DNA of 64,000 nt, taken from the NCBI RefSeq assembly GCF_900182905.1, contig NZ_FXUF01000004.1, positions 124,001 through 188,000 on the forward strand, given 5' to 3'. The translations under genes and the position numbers were made by a program. Below, in pieces: positions 26,545 to 33,983 of this stretch (positions are counted from its first letter, which is position 1; every line of letters begins with the position of its first letter). A model generated the notes under the pieces. It was not told the origin of the DNA, ran no database searches, and saw only the letters and a list, made by a program, of their open reading frames with translations. The DNA comes from Anoxynatronum buryatiense. GTDB taxonomy: Bacteria > Bacillota > Clostridia > Peptostreptococcales > Tindalliaceae.

Positions 26545-28526
26545 AGGAATCTCAGACAGAAGAACCAACGGTGGAATCTCTCATTGCGGGAGGAATAGAC
26601 GAAGCCAAGCAGGAAGAAATCAAGGCAAAGTTCGACCGGGAGTTTGCCTACCGCCGTCTCGCCGGCATTCTCAGCAAGATCATCACCGTGGTGGCCATCA
26701 CCTGGTCCTGCATTCAGTTGTACACAGCGGCCTTCGGAGTGTACCCCACCACCATTCAGCGGGGTCAGCACGTGGGCTTTGCCCTGTTTCTGGTATTTAT
26801 TCTTTACCCCATGAGAAAAGCCATTAAGGGAGACAAGGTTCCCTGGTACGATTACATATTTGCCGCCGCTGGTGCCTATGTCGCCTTTTATCATATCCTG
26901 AACTACCGGGATATCATTCATCGTGCAGGTGCCTATACCCAGTTGGACATCATCGTGTCCATCGTCGCAGTGCTGCTGGTGTTGGAAGCTACCCGAAGAA
27001 TCGCGGGACCGGTGCTGGTGACGGTAGCCTCCATTTTTTTACTATATGCATACCTGGGGCCCATGTTTCCCGGGTTCTTATCCCACCGGGGGTACAGTAT
27101 TCAACGAATTGCCACGTATATGTGGATGTCCACAGAAGCCATTTTAGGGATTCCCATCGGGGTATCCTCCACCTTTATCTTTCTCTTTCTTGTTTTTGCC
27201 ACCTACTTGAAAAAAACAGGCATTGGCGACTGGCTGACTGATCTGGCCATGGGGGTTGCCGGTGGCTCCACGGGTGGCCCCGCGAAAGCGGCGGTCATTG
27301 CCAGTGCCAGTCAGGGTACCATCTCCGGCAGTTCAGTTGCCAATACCGTTGGCACCGGCTCTGTCACCATACCGCTGATGAAAAGCATTGGCTACCGGCC
27401 TGAATTTGCCGCCGCAACAGAAGCTGCCGCCTCCACTGGTGGTCAGCTGATGCCGCCGGTGATGGGAGCCGCTGCCTTCATCATGACAGAATTCACCGGT
27501 CTGCCCTATGTCACCATTGCCCTGTCGGCAGCCATTCCTGCATTTCTTTACTTTACCGGTGTGTTCATGATGGTTCACCAGGAAGCCAAAAAAACAGGAC
27601 TGAAGGGGCTTTCCCGGGATCAGCTTCCCAACCCCTTTCGCCTCATCAAAGAAAAATGGTTTCTGGCACTGCCCATCTTTGTCATTGTCTACCTGCTGGT
27701 ATCGGGACGCACCCCCATGCGGGCGGCCCTCTTTGCCATTATTTCCGCCATTGCCGTCTCCTTTATTCGAAGAGATACCCGAATGAAGCTGATTGAAATT
27801 GTGGAAGGACTGGAAGAAGGCGCCCGGTCTGCTCTGCCGGTGGTCATGGCCTGCGCCACCGCCGGAATCATTGTGGGGATTGTCACCCTCACCGGCCTGG
27901 GAGTCAAATTTTCAACGGGAATATTGCTTCTTTCCGGCGGAAACATCTATCTGGCCATGATGTTCACCATGTTTGCCTCCATTATTCTGGGCATGGGCAT
28001 GCCCACCACCGCCAACTACATCGTTCAGGCCACCATTGCCGCACCGGTACTGGTGGAGCTGGGGATTCCGGTGATTGCCGCCCATCTCTTTGTGTTTTAT
28101 TTTGGGATTATTGCCGATATCACACCTCCGGTGGCCCTGGCCGCCTTCGCCGGTTCCGGCATTGCCGGTTCCAACCCCTTCAAAACCGGCGTTGAAGCCT
28201 CCAAACTGGCCTTTGCCGCCTATCTGGTGCCCTACATGTTCGCCATGCATCCCGAGCTGGTACTGGTGGACTGGGCGCCCGCTTCCCTGGCCTTCTCCCT
28301 TGCCACTGCCCTTATTGGCATGTACGCCATCGCCATGGGTGTCAGCGGATTTGCCAATGAACGCATTGGGCCACTGACCCGGCTGCTGCTGGCAGCCGGC
28401 GGTCTGATGCTCATCGATCCCCGCATGGTCACCAATGTGGGAGGAATTGCAATTGTGGTGGTGGTGTATGGCTTGCTGTACCTGCGCAATAAAAAACGCA
28501 ATGCAGCCGCCTCCGCTTCATCATAA
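26508..28526 (+). CDS. TRAP transporter fused permease (4TM/12TM)
   Basis: A 672-residue membrane protein in which the small and large TRAP subunits are fused, as in TAXI systems. The N-terminal 50 residues are charged and cytoplasmic; then four helices and about twelve more. Typical segments are SQGTISGSSVANTVGTGSVTIP, seen at about residues 264-285, GGQLMPPVMGAAAFIM, GMGMPTTANYI and GIIADITPPVALAAFAGSGIAG. It imports an organic acid or amino acid driven by the ion gradient. The start is GTG at 26508 after GAGGAGGG, inside the DUF1850 gene. A terminator follows at 28594. Confidence 0.92.
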   Translation: MADNENKQGNRIEESQTEEPTVESLIAGGIDEAKQEEIKAKFDREFAYRRLAGILSKIITVVAITWSCIQLYTAAFGVYPTTIQRGQHVGFALFLVFILYPMRKAIKGDKVPWYDYIFAAAGAYVAFYHILNYRDIIHRAGAYTQLDIIVSIVAVLLVLEATRRIAGPVLVTVASIFLLYAYLGPMFPGFLSHRGYSIQRIATYMWMSTEAILGIPIGVSSTFIFLFLVFATYLKKTGIGDWLTDLAMGVAGGSTGGPAKAAVIASASQGTISGSSVANTVGTGSVTIPLMKSIGYRPEFAAATEAAASTGGQLMPPVMGAAAFIMTEFTGLPYVTIALSAAIPAFLYFTGVFMMVHQEAKKTGLKGLSRDQLPNPFRLIKEKWFLALPIFVIVYLLVSGRTPMRAALFAIISAIAVSFIRRDTRMKLIEIVEGLEEGARSALPVVMACATAGIIVGIVTLTGLGVKFSTGILLLSGGNIYLAMMFTMFASIILGMGMPTTANYIVQATIAAPVLVELGIPVIAAHLFVFYFGIIADITPPVALAAFAGSGIAGSNPFKTGVEASKLAFAAYLVPYMFAMHPELVLVDWAPASLAFSLATALIGMYAIAMGVSGFANERIGPLTRLLLAAGGLMLIDPRMVTNVGGIAIVVVVYGLLYLRNKKRNAAASASS

Positions 28527-28593
28527 CCATCATCATCATAACCATCATCAGCACCCAGAATTGCTTTCGACACTCAAAACAATCGTGAAGAGC

Positions 28594-28635
28594 AACACCC
28601 GGCAGCCTTAAACGGGCATTTGCCGGGTGTTTTTT
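28594..28635 (+). terminator. Terminator after the TRAP permease
   Basis: ACACCCGGCA pairs with TGCCGGGTGT (28621-28630) and is followed by T6. It closes the catabolic unit. The 313-base gap 28527-28839 also holds a short ATCATC-type repeat near 28530 and a promoter-like element. Confidence 0.85.
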
Positions 28636-28775
28636 GGGAGAGATGCTTTTTTGATTTAAAGAGAACGATCACTGGGTTGCTGCGAATGATGTAATCATCA
28701 TCATGCGCGGTGGATGAGGTGATATGAATTATGACCAGATCTTAATAGTTACTACTTTATTTTTGCATTCAAATC

Positions 28776-28784
28776 TGATACAAT
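28776..28784 (+). promoter_or_regulatory. Extended -10 promoter before the flavoprotein gene
   Basis: TGATACAAT is an extended -10 element about 55 bases before the gene. No clear -35 is seen. Confidence 0.4.
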
Positions 28785-28839
28785 GAATCTATCGCGGCAA
28801 CAGGCCGAAGAAATGAATTGAAGATAAGGAGTCGATGAC

Positions 28840-29922
28840 ATGAAAATACCGCCATTGACCATTGGCGATCTCACTGTTCCGGTACCAATCATTCAGGGCG
28901 GCATGGGAGTGGGCGTGTCCCTTTCCAGGCTGGCGGCGGCTGTGGCTAACGCCGGTGGTGTGGGCGTCATGGCCGGCGTTCAAATGGGCTTTGACGAGCC
29001 CGATTTTGCCACCAACAGTCAGGCAGCCAATGAACGGGCCTTGCGGCGGCATATTCGCACCGCCAGAGAGCTGAGCCCCCAGGGAGTCATTGGCATCAAC
29101 GTCATGACAGCTATCAACCATTATCGGGAAACAGTGAAGGCCGCTGTGGAAGAAAAAATTGACCTGATTATTTCTGGTGCAGGGCTCCCGTCAGAACTGC
29201 CTGGCCTGGTAAAGGGGTCGGCCACCAAAATTGCTCCCATTGTTTCTTCCGGCAAAGCCGCTGCCCTCATTGCCAAAATGTGGGATCGAAAGCACGGCGT
29301 TGCACCAGATTTGGTGATTGTGGAAGGACCTGAAGCTGGCGGTCACCTGGGATTCTCCCGGGAAGAGCTGACGCAGACACCGCCCATCAAGCTGGAAACC
29401 CTGGTGCGGGATGTGTTGGAAGCCATGAAAGCCACCGAAGAAAAATACCGCAAAAAAATACCGGTGATTGCCGCCGGAGGCATCTTCAATGGGGCCGACA
29501 TTGCCCGGTTCTTAAAGATGGGGGCTGCCGGTGTTCAAATGGGAACCCGCTTTGTGGCCACCGAAGAATGTGATGCCCATCCCAGCTTCAAAGAAGCCTA
29601 CGTGAAATCTGTCAAAGAAACCATTGATCTGGTGTTGAGCCCCGTGGGAATGCCTGGTCGGGCAGTGATCAACGCCTTCATGGAAAAAACCCGTCAGGTG
29701 CGGGTGCCGGCAGAGCGGTGTTCCAATTGCCTGAAGCCCTGTAATCCTGCCGAAACCCCCTATTGCATCTCCGATGCCCTCATACGGGCAGTGCAGGGAA
29801 ACCTGGAAGAAGGCCTGATTTTCACCGGCAGCAATGCCTGGCGCATTGAGGGCATCACCACGGTGAAAGCACTGATGAACACGTTGATTTCAGAAACAGA
29901 ATCGGCATTAGCCATGGAATAA
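28840..29922 (+). CDS. Nitronate monooxygenase/FabK-like flavoprotein
   Basis: A 360-residue FMN-dependent TIM-barrel enzyme of the 2-nitropropane dioxygenase family. Motifs are IQGGMGVGVSLSRLA, GINVM, the phosphate-binding EGPEAGGHLG, PVIAAGGIFNGADI and GVQMGTRFVAT. A cysteine-containing segment (RCSNCLKPCNPAETPYCIS) near residue 300 is seen in the clostridial nitronate monooxygenase/enoyl-reductase-like branch. In strict anaerobes the physiological reaction is uncertain. AAGGAG precedes the ATG. It appears to be a single-gene unit between two terminators. Confidence 0.85.
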   Translation: MKIPPLTIGDLTVPVPIIQGGMGVGVSLSRLAAAVANAGGVGVMAGVQMGFDEPDFATNSQAANERALRRHIRTARELSPQGVIGINVMTAINHYRETVKAAVEEKIDLIISGAGLPSELPGLVKGSATKIAPIVSSGKAAALIAKMWDRKHGVAPDLVIVEGPEAGGHLGFSREELTQTPPIKLETLVRDVLEAMKATEEKYRKKIPVIAAGGIFNGADIARFLKMGAAGVQMGTRFVATEECDAHPSFKEAYVKSVKETIDLVLSPVGMPGRAVINAFMEKTRQVRVPAERCSNCLKPCNPAETPYCISDALIRAVQGNLEEGLIFTGSNAWRIEGITTVKALMNTLISETESALAME

Positions 29923-29923
29923 G

Positions 29924-29947
29924 GCGCCTGAAAAGGCGCTTTTTTTC
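29924..29947 (+). terminator. Terminator after the flavoprotein gene
   Basis: GCGCCT (29924-29929), GAAAA loop, AGGCGC (29934-29939), then T7. It lies between convergent genes. Confidence 0.85.
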
Positions 29948-29988
29948 TTGGGGTGCATCCGTTCACTTCAAGGGGGCGTAGCAAGCAT

Positions 29989-30519
29989 TTACTTATATAC
30001 CATGACCGACATCGTTTTAAAAATAACATAGAGTTCAACATCTTTATCAATGTGTAGCTTCACCAGAGATTTTCTGGTAATGAGGGCATTGATGGGTATG
30101 CCGATGTCCACTGTGACCAATACTCGGGTATCAACATTCTCTATGTCTGTGACAATGCCTTTGTGCATGTTCCTGGCGCTACTGACAAAGGTGCCCCTGC
30201 TGAGGATCACGTGCTCTGGCCGGATGGAAACATTCACTTGTCCCTGATGATGGGTTTCCACGTACAGGTTGACGGGGCCCACCGTTGCATAGGTTTCGTC
30301 TTCCTCTCGGTACAAGGTGGCTTCGAAGATGTTATCATAGCCTTTGGCCTTTAGCAGGTACACATCATATTGAGTCTGAGAAATCCGGATATGCCGGCCT
30401 ACCCGGTGGGCCTCCAGATTCCCTCGTTTGATCATTTCATAGACGGTGCCCTTGGTAATTTTCAGCTTTTGTGCAATTTCTTCCGGTGTGAACAGAACAT
30501 CTTCTTGCAATTGCCTCAC
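29989..30519 (-). CDS. Excisionase-type HTH regulator with molybdate-binding TOBE domain
   Basis: A 176-residue regulator. Residues about 8-58 form an excisionase-like helix-turn-helix (LFTPEEIAQKLKITKGTVYE, RVGRHIRI). The C-terminal part (SARNMHKGIVTDIENVD then ALITRKSLVKL) is a Mop/TOBE domain that binds molybdate or tungstate. This is a common alternative to ModE in Bacillota. It is divergent from modABC and surely controls it; a 10-bp-periodic repeat array lies between them. The start is taken as GTG at 30519; a TTG three codons later is possible. A minus-strand promoter candidate TTACCA-N17-TAAGAT lies upstream. Confidence 0.85.
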   Translation of the reverse strand: MRQLQEDVLFTPEEIAQKLKITKGTVYEMIKRGNLEAHRVGRHIRISQTQYDVYLLKAKGYDNIFEATLYREEDETYATVGPVNLYVETHHQGQVNVSIRPEHVILSRGTFVSSARNMHKGIVTDIENVDTRVLVTVDIGIPINALITRKSLVKLHIDKDVELYVIFKTMSVMVYK

Positions 30520-30656
30520 CCGCCTTGTCTCTTTTTATGGTGCTCACCGTAATGATATCAACTATATCTTATCACAGGATGTCCGGGATGGTAACAAAAA
30601 AAGGCGAGGAATGGAGATCGAATGTAGACGGCTGAGTTGAGTTATGTTACAATTGT

Positions 30657-30726
30657 TTTAAAACTATTTAGATCTGTTTAGTTTGTTTTGGCTTGGTTTA
30701 GTTTGATTTAGTTAGGTTTACAATTG
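30657..30726 (+). repeat. Seven head-to-tail 10-bp repeats before modA
   Basis: Units starting with TTTA (one TTTG) begin exactly every ten bases at 30657, 30667, 30677, 30687, 30697, 30707 and 30717. The best units are TTTAGATCTG, TTTAGTTTGT, TTTAGTTTGA and TTTAGTTAGG. An 11-base sequence TTACAATTGTT occurs at both edges (30647-30657 and 30718-30728). The spacing is about one helical turn, so every unit faces the same side of the DNA. The divergent regulator has an excisionase-type HTH, a class that can bind head-to-tail; operator function is an inference. Confidence 0.7.
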
Positions 30727-30786
30727 TTGCAAACATCGAACTTGGCAGAGCCAACAAAAGCACACATCTGAAAGAGGAGGAAAAAC

Positions 30787-31566
30787 ATGAAAAGAAGCAT
30801 GCGTTTTCTGGGATTAATCCTTGGCTTGGCAATGATACTCACTGGTTGTGGTCAAAGCGCTTCTCAGGAGGAAGAATCCGTGATCACTCTCGCAGCGGCA
30901 GCCAGCTTGAAGAACTGTCTGGATGGTGAACTCATTCCTATGTTCAGGGAGCAATACCCGGAAATACAGGTGGAGGCCACCTACGACAGCTCCGGAAAAC
31001 TACAGGCGCAAATTGAAGAAGGGGCACCCATCAATGTGTTTATATCTGCGGCCATGAAGCAGATGGAGGCACTAGATGAAAAAGAACTAATAATTAAGGA
31101 CAGCATCAAGGCCCTTTTAGAAAATAAAATTGTACTAATTGTACCGGCCGACAGTGACACTTTCATTGAGACCTTCGAAGAGATCGTTAAAATGGAACGG
31201 ATTGCGGTAGGTGACCCGGACAGCGTACCGGCAGGCCAGTATGCCAAAGAGGCCTTAATCAACCTGAACTTGTGGGAAATAGTGGAATCCAAAGCCAGTC
31301 TGGGAACCAATGTCACCGAAGTGCTGAACTGGGTGGCTGAAGGTAGTGCCGATGCTGGTATTGTATATTCAACTGACGCAGCTTTTACAGATAAGGTAAA
31401 GGTAGTGGCGGAGGCACCGGCAGAATCGGTAGCACAAATCATTTACCCTGTGGGTATTGTAAAATCCACAGAAGGAGAAGAAGCGGCAAGAAAATTCATT
31501 GTCTTTCTGGAAACAGAGGAAGCTAAAGCGGTGTTTGAATCTTACGGATTTACGGCAAACCAATAG
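30787..31566 (+). CDS. modA: Molybdate ABC transporter substrate-binding lipoprotein
   Basis: A 259-residue binding protein. The signal peptide ends in the lipobox LTGC. The mature part has ITLAAAASLKNCLDGELIP, ATYDSSGKLQAQIEEGAPINVF and SLGTNVTEVLNWVAEGSADAGIVYSTDA, all typical of ModA. It captures molybdate or tungstate outside the cell. AGAGGAGG precedes the ATG. It is first in modABC, with the repeat array upstream, so expression is likely repressed when molybdate is ample. Confidence 0.93.
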   Translation: MKRSMRFLGLILGLAMILTGCGQSASQEEESVITLAAAASLKNCLDGELIPMFREQYPEIQVEATYDSSGKLQAQIEEGAPINVFISAAMKQMEALDEKELIIKDSIKALLENKIVLIVPADSDTFIETFEEIVKMERIAVGDPDSVPAGQYAKEALINLNLWEIVESKASLGTNVTEVLNWVAEGSADAGIVYSTDAAFTDKVKVVAEAPAESVAQIIYPVGIVKSTEGEEAARKFIVFLETEEAKAVFESYGFTANQ

Positions 31567-31577
31567 GAGCAGTTAAC

Positions 31578-32249
31578 ATGCAGCTTTCGCCCATTCTTAT
31601 TTCACTGAAAACGGCTTCTGTGGCCATCTTTTTCACTTTTTTGCTGGGGCTTTTTGCTGCACAGTGGGTTGTGAAGATTCAATCAAAAAAGGTGAAGATG
31701 ATTATGGATGGAATTTTAACCTTGCCGCTGGTGCTGCCGCCAACAGTGGTGGGCTTTTTCCTTCTCTTTGTTTTTGGCGTCAACCGTCCTCTTGGCAGGT
31801 TTCTGCTCCATTATTTAGGAGTGAGAATTATTTTTTCCTGGCCGGCCACCGTTATTGCAGCAGTGGTGGTCTCTTTTCCCCTCATGTACCGCTCTGCCAG
31901 GGGCGCATTTGAACAGGTAGATCAAAACTTGATCATGGCGGCCAGAACCTTGAGACTGTCTGAACGCCAGGTTTTTTGGCGCATCCTCATGCCCCAGGCT
32001 TTGCCCGGGGTTGTGGGAGGCGGGATTTTGGCCTTTGCCAGAGGCTTGGGCGAATTTGGAGCTACCGCCATGATTGCCGGCAACATTGAAAACCGAACCA
32101 GAACACTGCCCATGGCCATCTATTCTGAAGTGGCAGCAGGGAACATGGACACTGCCGGCTATTATGTGATTATTGTGTTGACCATCTCTTTCCTGGTGGT
32201 GGTGCTCACCAACTACGTGTCCATCAAAGAAGGAAACCATGAAAAGTGA
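31578..32249 (+). CDS. modB: Molybdate ABC transporter permease
   Basis: A 223-residue membrane protein with five or six helices. It contains LTLPLVLPPTVVGFFLL and the EAA loop (AARTLRLSERQVFWRILMPQALPGVVGG) that contacts the ATPase, plus ARGLGEFGATAMIAGN. This matches ModB. The spacing to modA is 11 bases and to modC 9 bases, so the three form one operon. Confidence 0.94.
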   Translation: MQLSPILISLKTASVAIFFTFLLGLFAAQWVVKIQSKKVKMIMDGILTLPLVLPPTVVGFFLLFVFGVNRPLGRFLLHYLGVRIIFSWPATVIAAVVVSFPLMYRSARGAFEQVDQNLIMAARTLRLSERQVFWRILMPQALPGVVGGGILAFARGLGEFGATAMIAGNIENRTRTLPMAIYSEVAAGNMDTAGYYVIIVLTISFLVVVLTNYVSIKEGNHEK

Positions 32250-32258
32250 GGAAATAGT

Positions 32259-33326
32259 ATGAGTTTGATGGTGGATATTGAGAAGAAAGTGAAGGGCTTT
32301 CACCTGAAAGTGTCCTTGGAAACGGAGGGAGACTACCTGGGGATCCTGGGAGCTTCCGGCAGTGGCAAAAGCATGACTCTCAGGTGCATTGCCGGCATCG
32401 AAACTCCGGACAGGGGGCGGATTATTCTCAACGACAAGGTTCTTTTTGACGCGGACACCAACATCAACTTGATGCCCCAACAGCGAAACACCGGCTACCT
32501 GTTTCAAAACTATGCCCTGTTTCCCCACATGACCGTGGAAGAAAACATCGGCATCGGTTTGCGTCTGCCGGAAAAAAACCGAAATGAGCAAGTGGGAAGC
32601 ATGATGGAAGCTTTTCAGTTGCAAGGTTTGGGAAAGAAGTTTCCGGGGCAGCTCTCCGGAGGCCAGCAGCAACGGGTGGCCTTGGCCAGGTGTCTTGTTT
32701 ACAAACCGGATATACTCATGCTGGACGAACCTTTTTCTGCTCTGGACGCTCATTTGAAGGAGCAGCTTCAGGAGGGCGTGCGAAAACTATTGAAACTGTA
32801 TGATGGGGATGTGCTGATGGTGACACATAGTCGGGAAGAAGTGTACAGCTTCTGTCAAAAGTTAGTGGTGTTTGAAGAGGGAGTGTCCATTCTATACGGG
32901 GACACGAAAGCTATTTTTAAGCGGCCCAAGTACCACGCCGTTGCCAGGCTGACCAGTTGTAAAAATATCTCTCCCTGTTACAGGGTGTCTGACCACCAGG
33001 TTTACGCAATGAACTGGGATCTGGTGCTGACGTCAGCAGACCCTGTCACATCGGCTGTCAAATATGTAGGTGTTCGAGCTCACGACCTTCACCTGGTCAA
33101 TGAAAGGCGGGTGGCAAATCGGGATAACCTGATTCGGTGGAACATGAACAAAGTGATCGAAGATGTCTTTGAATACCATGTGTACCTGGATAAGGGGGAT
33201 GCAGGGAAAGCAAAGGCTGATGCAATCCTGTTGTGCAAAGTGGCTAAAGAAAAATGGAATCAACGAGCTTTAGGGGAGGAAGTGATGGTCAATATTCCCC
33301 GGGAAGCTGTCTTGTTATTAGAGTAA
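32259..33326 (+). CDS. modC: Molybdate ABC transporter ATPase
   Basis: A 355-residue ATPase. Walker A is GASGSGKS, the Q-loop is FQNYALF, the signature is LSGGQQQRVALAR, Walker B is ILMLDEPFSALD and the switch His is in VTHSREEVY. Residues about 230-355 form a TOBE/Mop-like regulatory region; its conserved sequence is less clear than in classical ModC. It energises molybdate uptake. GAGG lies eight bases before the ATG. Confidence 0.92.
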   Translation: MSLMVDIEKKVKGFHLKVSLETEGDYLGILGASGSGKSMTLRCIAGIETPDRGRIILNDKVLFDADTNINLMPQQRNTGYLFQNYALFPHMTVEENIGIGLRLPEKNRNEQVGSMMEAFQLQGLGKKFPGQLSGGQQQRVALARCLVYKPDILMLDEPFSALDAHLKEQLQEGVRKLLKLYDGDVLMVTHSREEVYSFCQKLVVFEEGVSILYGDTKAIFKRPKYHAVARLTSCKNISPCYRVSDHQVYAMNWDLVLTSADPVTSAVKYVGVRAHDLHLVNERRVANRDNLIRWNMNKVIEDVFEYHVYLDKGDAGKAKADAILLCKVAKEKWNQRALGEEVMVNIPREAVLLLE

Positions 33327-33352
33327 TGTGAAAGAATTTGGTTTCATAAAAT

Positions 33353-33396
33353 GAAAAATGCCAGAAGTGTTGATTGAAAACGAACCTGGCATTTTC
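33353..33396 (+). terminator. Terminator after modC
   Basis: GAAAAATGCCAG (33353-33364) pairs with CTGGCATTTTC (33386-33396), apart from one extra A. The stem ends in T4 and closes the mod operon. Confidence 0.6.
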
Positions 33397-33445
33397 AGTG
33401 GTTCTTGGTGATCTCCAAAAAGACTGAACATTCAACCGACGGTGA

Positions 33446-33474
33446 TTGACATGATCATTTATCTGAGTTATCAT
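33446..33474 (+). promoter_or_regulatory. Sigma-70-type promoter for the Moco-riboswitch leader
   Basis: A perfect TTGACA (33446-33451), 17-base spacer and TATCAT (33469-33474). The predicted start near 33481 lies 15-20 bases before the candidate aptamer. This is the first of two promoters for the Mo hydroxylase gene. Confidence 0.75.
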
Positions 33475-33495
33475 TTAATGTAACAATTTCATTGA

Positions 33496-33604
33496 GTAAC
33501 TCCGAGCTTTAGGACCTACAACACGTGTCACGGTCTTGAAGCCTGAAGGGTATTGTTGGAAACGGCAGTGCCTCCCGGTGCGGAAAGGAGGATGAGTCGG
33601 AGAT
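33496..33604 (+). ncRNA. Candidate molybdenum/tungsten cofactor (Moco) riboswitch
   Basis: CTCCGA (33500-33505) and TCGGAG (33597-33602) close a compact structured RNA. Inside are GCCTGAAGGG, GTTGGAAACGGCAGTGCC and CCTCCCGGTGCGGAAAGGAGG, the last folding as a stable stem. Arrangement and sequence resemble the Moco RNA motif as I remember it. It sits right after modABC, ahead of a molybdopterin enzyme, and is followed by a terminator, all as expected for cofactor-controlled premature termination. A covariance search is needed to separate Moco from a tungsten-cofactor variant. Confidence 0.72.
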
Positions 33605-33655
33605 GTTGATTTGTATCGTGTCTTTGATCGGAACGCTCGTTTAGTGTGAGTGACA

Positions 33656-33685
33656 AAACTCCCTTGCATCGAAGGAGTTTTTTTT
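33656..33685 (+). terminator. Terminator of the Moco leader
   Basis: AACTCC plus CTT pairs with AAGGAGTT (one bulged C), followed by T8. It is the likely expression platform of the preceding riboswitch. The next 245 bases up to 33930 hold palindromes but no gene. Confidence 0.8.
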
Positions 33686-33841
33686 ATTGCGTCGTATCTT
33701 CTTGTGCATTGCCTTTGTCCTTTGATTTGCAGGTGAAGGGGCAGAATACGTGGAAATGGTCTGTGGCGGAACGGTGCAGGTAATCATCAAGTTCTAAATT
33801 CTGTCAGTTAATTAATCTATTGAGTTTAAATACGATCAATA

Positions 33842-33882
33842 ATCGAACGTTCGATTTTTGATCGCTCAAATTTCGAACGTTC
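33842..33882 (+). promoter_or_regulatory. Paired palindromes, probable sigma-54 activator sites
   Basis: ATCGAACGTTCGAT (33842-33855) is a perfect 14-base palindrome. TCGAACGTTC recurs at 33873-33882. The common core repeats at 30 bases, three helical turns. They lie 50-90 bases upstream of a perfect -24/-12 promoter, the normal place for activator binding sites. The activator gene at 42167 is the obvious candidate (inference). Confidence 0.7.
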
Positions 33883-33930
33883 CTAACACTTGAATCTCGC
33901 GAACACGTTGGAATTACTCACATAAAATGT

Positions 33931-33946
33931 TGGCACACTATTTGCA
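33931..33946 (+). promoter_or_regulatory. Sigma-54 (-24/-12) promoter for the Mo hydroxylase cluster
   Basis: TGGCACACTATTTGCA fits TGGCAC-N5-TTGCA exactly. It is 38 bases before the hydroxylase start codon. A sigma-54 enhancer-binding protein gene closes the same gene cluster, so this is the inducible promoter. Confidence 0.92.
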
Positions 33947-33983
33947 ACATTTTGCAGATATTCCATGAAAAGGAGGTTCAAAG

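Noticed and set aside
28523-28552. ATCATC-type short repeats as a repeat element
   Set aside because: Only a few imperfect trinucleotide copies after a stop codon; too short to be meaningful.
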